A stretch of DNA of 17,385 nt from Alectryocaccomicrobium faecavium. Lineage in GTDB: Bacteria; Bacillota; Clostridia; Christensenellales; Aristaeellaceae. The stretch is from assembly GCA_018713425.1 (NCBI GenBank), contig DVOT01000156.1, forward strand, positions 1 to 17,385, given 5' to 3'. The first letter of the stretch is position 1. Each line of letters begins with the position of its first letter. Under the pieces are notes generated by a model, which searched no databases, was not told where the DNA came from, and worked only from the letters and a program-made list of their open reading frames with translations. Shown piece by piece: positions 14,886 through 17,385 of this stretch. Made by a program: the position numbers and the translations under genes.

Positions 14886-14964
14886 GTTATCGGGTGTTAT
14901 TAAACCCCCAAAAACCCTTGAAAATACGCCAATTTATCCATGCAAAGGTGTTATAGGCTGTTAT
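14886..14964 (+). repeat. Two GTTAT-N5-GTTAT tandem pairs
   Basis: GTTAT occurs at 14886-14890 and 14896-14900, and again at 14950-14954 and 14960-14964, each pair with a 10-bp period. The pairs begin 64 bp apart. Such helical phasing suggests protein binding on one face of the DNA. They lie upstream of the azlCD promoter. Purpose unknown; chance cannot be excluded in this AT-rich stretch. Confidence 0.5.
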
Positions 14965-14988
14965 CGAACATTACCGCATTTTTATGGT

Positions 14989-15206
14989 CTCACGGACGCT
15001 CGTGAGGGAAAAATTAAGGGCAAAATACAGGGAACGACAAGAGAATGAAGTGGCAAAGAGAACTGTCGTGATGTGTGCCAGGCTCCGCCGGAGCCTTCCC
15101 CTGTGTGAAGCCGGACAACTGAATATATGAGGATTCCCTTTCGGGAAAGTGCATCAAGGCCGTGGTGAGAATGAAGAAGTGATGCGAAGGGCTTCGGCCC
15201 TCTCGC
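14989..15206. ncRNA. Structured intergenic region, possible non-coding RNA
   Basis: Several stems follow each other: CTCACG/CGTGAG (14989-15006); an 8-bp stem 15025-15032 with 15099-15106 (one wobble pair), which encloses ACGACA/TGTCGT (15034-15039 with 15064-15069) and AGGCTCC/GGAGCCT (15080-15096); TTCCC/GGGAA (15134-15147); and a 9-bp stem with a UUCG loop and one bulge (15184-15206). TGGCA in the loop of the second stem (15051-15055) can pair with TGCCA (15076-15080), a possible pseudoknot. No promoter is clear and I know no matching RNA family. It could equally be a palindromic intergenic repeat. Confidence 0.4.
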
Positions 15207-15391
15207 GCTCTTCCGGGGATTGTTTGACAGGCGGACGCGCGTTCGCTTGGGATGTGAAGCCGCATGTCTCGCATGGTGCACAATGCGCCGGAAGGTGGAT
15301 GTGCCCGCGCGGATCGTGAAGCCGCATATCAGGAGCAGGGCCGGCGCAGCTGGCGCTGCCTTTGCCGCGCGTTTGCGCGGGAGTGAAGCCG
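15105..15391 (+). repeat. Four copies of GTGAAGCCG in hairpin-rich DNA
   Basis: Copies begin at 15105, 15254, 15316 and 15383. The second and third extend to GTGAAGCCGCAT and share a GGAT just before. Each stretch between copies holds at least one hairpin: CGCAT/ATGCG (15270-15287), GCAGC/GCTGC (15346-15359), CCGCGC/GCGCGG (15365-15380). Spacing is uneven (149, 62, 67), so this is not a CRISPR array. Confidence 0.6.
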
Positions 15392-15415
15392 GGCGGGGAG
15401 GAATCTTCCCGCCCG
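15390..15415 (+). other. Strong GC hairpin upstream of kinase gene
   Basis: CGGGCGGG (15390-15397) pairs with CCCGCCCG (15408-15415), and three more pairs including a G-T wobble can extend the stem. Only a short T run follows. It lies 13 nt before the kinase ribosome binding site and could affect its translation or end upstream transcripts. Confidence 0.5.
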
Positions 15416-15428
15416 CGTTTGAATGGAG

Positions 15429-15434
15429 AGGAGG
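15429..15434 (+). promoter_or_regulatory. Shine-Dalgarno site deciding a CTG start
   Basis: AGGAGG is followed after 7 nt by CTG GAG CGG, in frame with the kinase. The ATG at 15423 is in another frame and precedes the site. Confidence 0.5.
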
Positions 15435-15441
15435 CGCGCCG

Positions 15442-16470
15442 CTGGAGCGGGAATCCAGCTGGATCGAGGCCGCGCAGGGGCTGGCGGATGCGCTCGGGCG
15501 GGGCGAGGTCTGCCGCGTGGAGGCGCGCGGCCTGTCGGATGCGGAGCGCGGCTGGTCGGGCGCGGAGGTCGTCCGCGGAGAGGCGGTGCTTTCGGACGGC
15601 TCGCGGATGCCCCTGATCCTGAAGTGCGCGGAGCGGAAGGAGCGCTGCGCGATGGCGCGGCTGACCCGGCAGCGCCAGTGCGTGCCGGCGTCCTTTTCGG
15701 CCGATCTGGACGGCGCCGCGCCCGCGTGGATGGCGATGGAGGACCTGGGCCGGCAGCGGCTCGCCCCGCCGGACGACCGCGCCTTCCTGCGCCGCTTCGC
15801 CATCGCGCTCGCGTCCATTCACGCCCGGGATCTGGACAGGGGGACGGAGATGCCGTGGCTCCCGGCCGCCGGCGCGGATCATTGGCGGCGGGTGGTTTCG
15901 GAACTGTCCGTCGATCACTTTGAGCGGAAGCTCCATGAGAGCGAATCGTTTGCGCGGGCGTTTGGGCGGTATCTCGCGCCGCTTCGCGAAATGGGCGCCC
16001 GGTTTGCCCGGGAGATGACCGCGCGGTGCGAAGAGGCGGCGTGCATGACGCTGACCCACGGCGATTTGCAGATGCGCGACGGCGCGCACGTCTACGATTG
16101 TACGGGCGCGCCGCGCATCATCGATTTCGGCTTTTGCGGCTATGCCCCGCTGTACATCGACCTGGCGGGCTGGTTTTCAGACGCCGATCTTCCGCTGTAC
16201 CACGCCGCGCTGGCCGCGCAGGGGATCGTCCTCCGCTATGCCGACTTTGAGGAGCGCGCGCGGGCGGCGCGCCGCTACAACGGCTTTGTCTATCTGTGCC
16301 CGAGCGTGATGGACTGGCGGGACGGCCCGACGGAGCGGACGGGTATGCGGCTTTTGCAGGCGCTGAAGATCATCCTCGACGGCGATTTTCCCGAGCGCGC
16401 TGTGCGCTATTCGCCCGCGCTGTTCCAGCGGCTGCTCGCGGAATTCGGGGCCGCGGACACAGCGGAATGA
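15442..16470 (+). CDS. APH/choline-kinase-like phosphotransferase, substrate unknown
   Basis: A cytoplasmic kinase-fold protein of 342 residues (PF01636 type). K61 in LILKC may be the ATP lysine. The catalytic loop reads LTHGDLQMRDG with H206 and catalytic D208; the position that is normally Asn for metal binding is D213. The metal-binding motif IIDFGFCG follows with D228, then PLYIDLAGW as in aminoglycoside and choline kinases. Relatives phosphorylate aminoglycosides, choline, sugars or other small molecules; nothing shows the substrate. The start is uncertain: AGGAGG (15429-15434) lies 7 nt before an in-frame CTG at 15442, whereas the upstream in-frame ATG (15283) and TTG (15220) lie in repeat-like DNA without a good ribosome binding site. 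Glu codons are mostly GAG, unlike genes to the left. Confidence 0.75.
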   Translation: MERESSWIEAAQGLADALGRGEVCRVEARGLSDAERGWSGAEVVRGEAVLSDGSRMPLILKCAERKERCAMARLTRQRQCVPASFSADLDGAAPAWMAMEDLGRQRLAPPDDRAFLRRFAIALASIHARDLDRGTEMPWLPAAGADHWRRVVSELSVDHFERKLHESESFARAFGRYLAPLREMGARFAREMTARCEEAACMTLTHGDLQMRDGAHVYDCTGAPRIIDFGFCGYAPLYIDLAGWFSDADLPLYHAALAAQGIVLRYADFEERARAARRYNGFVYLCPSVMDWRDGPTERTGMRLLQALKIILDGDFPERAVRYSPALFQRLLAEFGAADTAE

Positions 16471-16484
16471 CTGTCCGTCCGGAT

Positions 16485-16499
16485 CCCTGCCGGGCAGGG
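16485..16499 (+). terminator. Stem-loop after kinase gene
   Basis: CCCTGC-CGG-GCAGGG begins 14 nt after the kinase stop. It lacks a T tract, so intrinsic termination is doubtful. Confidence 0.35.
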
Positions 16500-16763
16500 T
16501 GCGTCCCGCAGGGGGAACCGGCGGGCAAATTCTGCATATTCAGTATAAAATAGCGGATATTTATACGCAATGCGTGTCCTTCCCGGGCGGACGCATGCCG
16601 CCGGCTTGCAGGGCGGACGGGCGCGCGCCTTCATACCGAACGAAAATGGCGCAAAATTGCGCCGGGAGCGCGGGAATTTGGAAATTCCCCTGCGCCATTC
16701 CCTTCAAAAATGGTAAAATCCTTGAGATAACCAAAAAATCGAATGAAAACACAAAATTTGCGC
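16500..16763. other. Intergenic region upstream of LivJ-type gene
   Basis: No gene with a ribosome binding site is seen. Two interrupted palindromes stand close together: GGCGCAA-AA-TTGCGCC (16648-16663) and GGGAATTT-GG-AAATTCCC (16672-16689). They end 75 bp before the -35 and may be regulator sites. GC content falls towards the promoter. Confidence 0.5.
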
Positions 16764-16792
16764 TTGACATTCACGCGGTAAAAATGTATAGT
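16764..16792 (+). promoter_or_regulatory. Strong promoter of LivJ-type binding-protein gene
   Basis: Perfect TTGACA (16764-16769), 17-bp spacer, TATAGT (16787-16792). Transcription should begin near 16799, giving a leader of about 64 nt with GGGAGG (16849-16854). Confidence 0.85.
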
Positions 16793-16862
16793 TACTTATA
16801 ACGTTTTTGCGCGGACGTTTCCGCCGGCGCAATGCGTGAATTTCAGTTGGGAGGAATCCATT

Positions 16863-17385
16863 ATGAAGTTCGCAAAGACTCTCGTGGCAATGGTTCTTGC
16901 GCTCGCGATGGTTCTGACGATGTCTTCCGTCGCCATGGCCGAGGATGCGGGCACCATCAAGATCGGCCTGATCGGCCCGATGACCGGCGCGGCGGCGAGC
17001 TACGGCACGTCCGTCCGTCAGGGCGCTGAGCTCGCGGTTGAGGAAGTCAACGGGCTGGGCGGCGTTCAGATCGAGCTGAATGCGCAGGACGACGAGCATG
17101 ACCAGGAGCTGTCCATCAACGCATACAACACGCTGTGGGATTGGGGCGCTCAGATGATCATCGGCTGCGTCACCACCGGCCCCTGCGTCGCCGTTGGCGC
17201 CGAGGCGTACAACGACCGCATGTTCATGCTGACCCCGTCGGCCTCTTCCACCGACGTCATCGCCGACAAGGACAACGTCTATCAGCTGTGCTTCACCGAT
17301 CCGGCGCAGGGCTCCGCTTCGGCGCAGTACATCTCCGAGCACGGCCTGGGCACGAAGATCGCCGTGATCTACAACAACGGCGACG
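16863..17385 (+). CDS. Branched-chain amino acid-type ABC substrate-binding protein (LivJ-like), 3' end cut
   Basis: The first 174 residues of an extracytoplasmic receptor (Peripla_BP_6 / LivJ type); full proteins are usually 370-400 residues. Residues 1-26 are a signal peptide with a type I site AMA|ED and no lipobox. The mature start TIKIGLIGPMTGAAASYG is the family hallmark, followed by GAELAVEEVNGLGGVQIEL, then IIGCVTTGPCVAVG and MLTPSASSTDV, which line the ligand pocket in LivJ-like proteins. The ligand is usually Leu, Ile or Val, or another amino acid or amide. The ATG at 16863 has GGGAGG 8 nt upstream and a near-consensus promoter. Transporter permease and ATPase genes would be expected beyond the window. 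Confidence 0.9.
   Translation, partial: MKFAKTLVAMVLALAMVLTMSSVAMAEDAGTIKIGLIGPMTGAAASYGTSVRQGAELAVEEVNGLGGVQIELNAQDDEHDQELSINAYNTLWDWGAQMIIGCVTTGPCVAVGAEAYNDRMFMLTPSASSTDVIADKDNVYQLCFTDPAQGSASAQYISEHGLGTKIAVIYNNGD

Noticed and set aside
15105..15391. CRISPR array
   Set aside because: Repeat is only 9-12 bp, spacing is irregular (149, 62, 67) and no cas gene is present.
15154..16089. Minus-strand open frame opposite the kinase
   Set aside because: Arg/Pro-rich shadow; the plus frame has kinase motifs.
16704..17342. 212-codon minus-strand open frame at the right end
   Set aside because: Antisense to the LivJ-type gene, whose signal peptide, motifs, promoter and ribosome binding site are clear on the plus strand.

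Overview
The window looks like a chromosomal piece of an uncultured, GC-rich, Clostridia-like Firmicute. The reasons are strong AGGAGG-type ribosome binding sites, sigma-A-type promoters, ECF vitamin S-components, a LplABC-type CUT1 sugar importer with a two-TM AraC regulator, and an AzlCD pair. The taxon is inferred from gene style only; there is no rRNA or marker gene. The window holds 14 genes, two of them cut by the window edges (bioY at the left, a LivJ-type binding protein at the right). No tRNA, rRNA, CRISPR array, transposase or integrase was found.

Layout. (1) 1-852, minus strand: an ECF S-component followed by bioY, a vitamin-uptake pair. (2) 1104-5111, plus strand: a complete FecCD/YclNOPQ-like iron-siderophore importer (two permeases, ATPase, binding protein). 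Its strong promoter is followed at once by two near-identical TTAG-N6-CTAA elements, a likely metal-repressor operator pair. (3) 5151-6117, plus: a DMT/EamA-type transporter whose promoter sits inside a nested inverted repeat. (4) 6120-8324, minus: a membrane-bound AraC-family regulator, divergent from (5) 8540-13699, plus: a CUT1 importer (two permeases and a binding protein, no ATPase gene) followed by a cytoplasmic GH9-like glycosidase whose catalytic-base motif is altered. This reads as a carbohydrate locus: the regulator senses an external signal, the importer brings in an oligosaccharide and the glycosidase processes it inside the cell. (6) 13733-14754, minus: azlC-azlD, a branched-chain amino acid exporter with a clear promoter.

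(7) 14755-15441 is non-coding and unusual: GTTAT repeat pairs, a chain of hairpins (one group can form a multi-helix fold with a possible pseudoknot) and four copies of GTGAAGCCG. (8) 15442-16470, plus: an APH-like kinase with a perfect ribosome binding site but a CTG start. (9) 16471-16862: an intergenic region with two interrupted palindromes and a very good promoter, leading to the truncated LivJ-type binding protein. Glutamate codons shift from mostly GAA in the left part to mostly GAG from about 15.4 kb on, so the 14.8-15.4 kb interval may be a junction (insertion, repeat-mediated rearrangement or assembly join).

Most notable points: the hairpin and repeat region at 14.99-15.42 kb, the nested inverted repeat around the 5.2 kb promoter, the GH9-like protein lacking the usual second Asp of DAGD, two genes with perfect SD sequences placed before non-standard start codons (ATC, CTG), and three binding proteins that all lack a lipobox.
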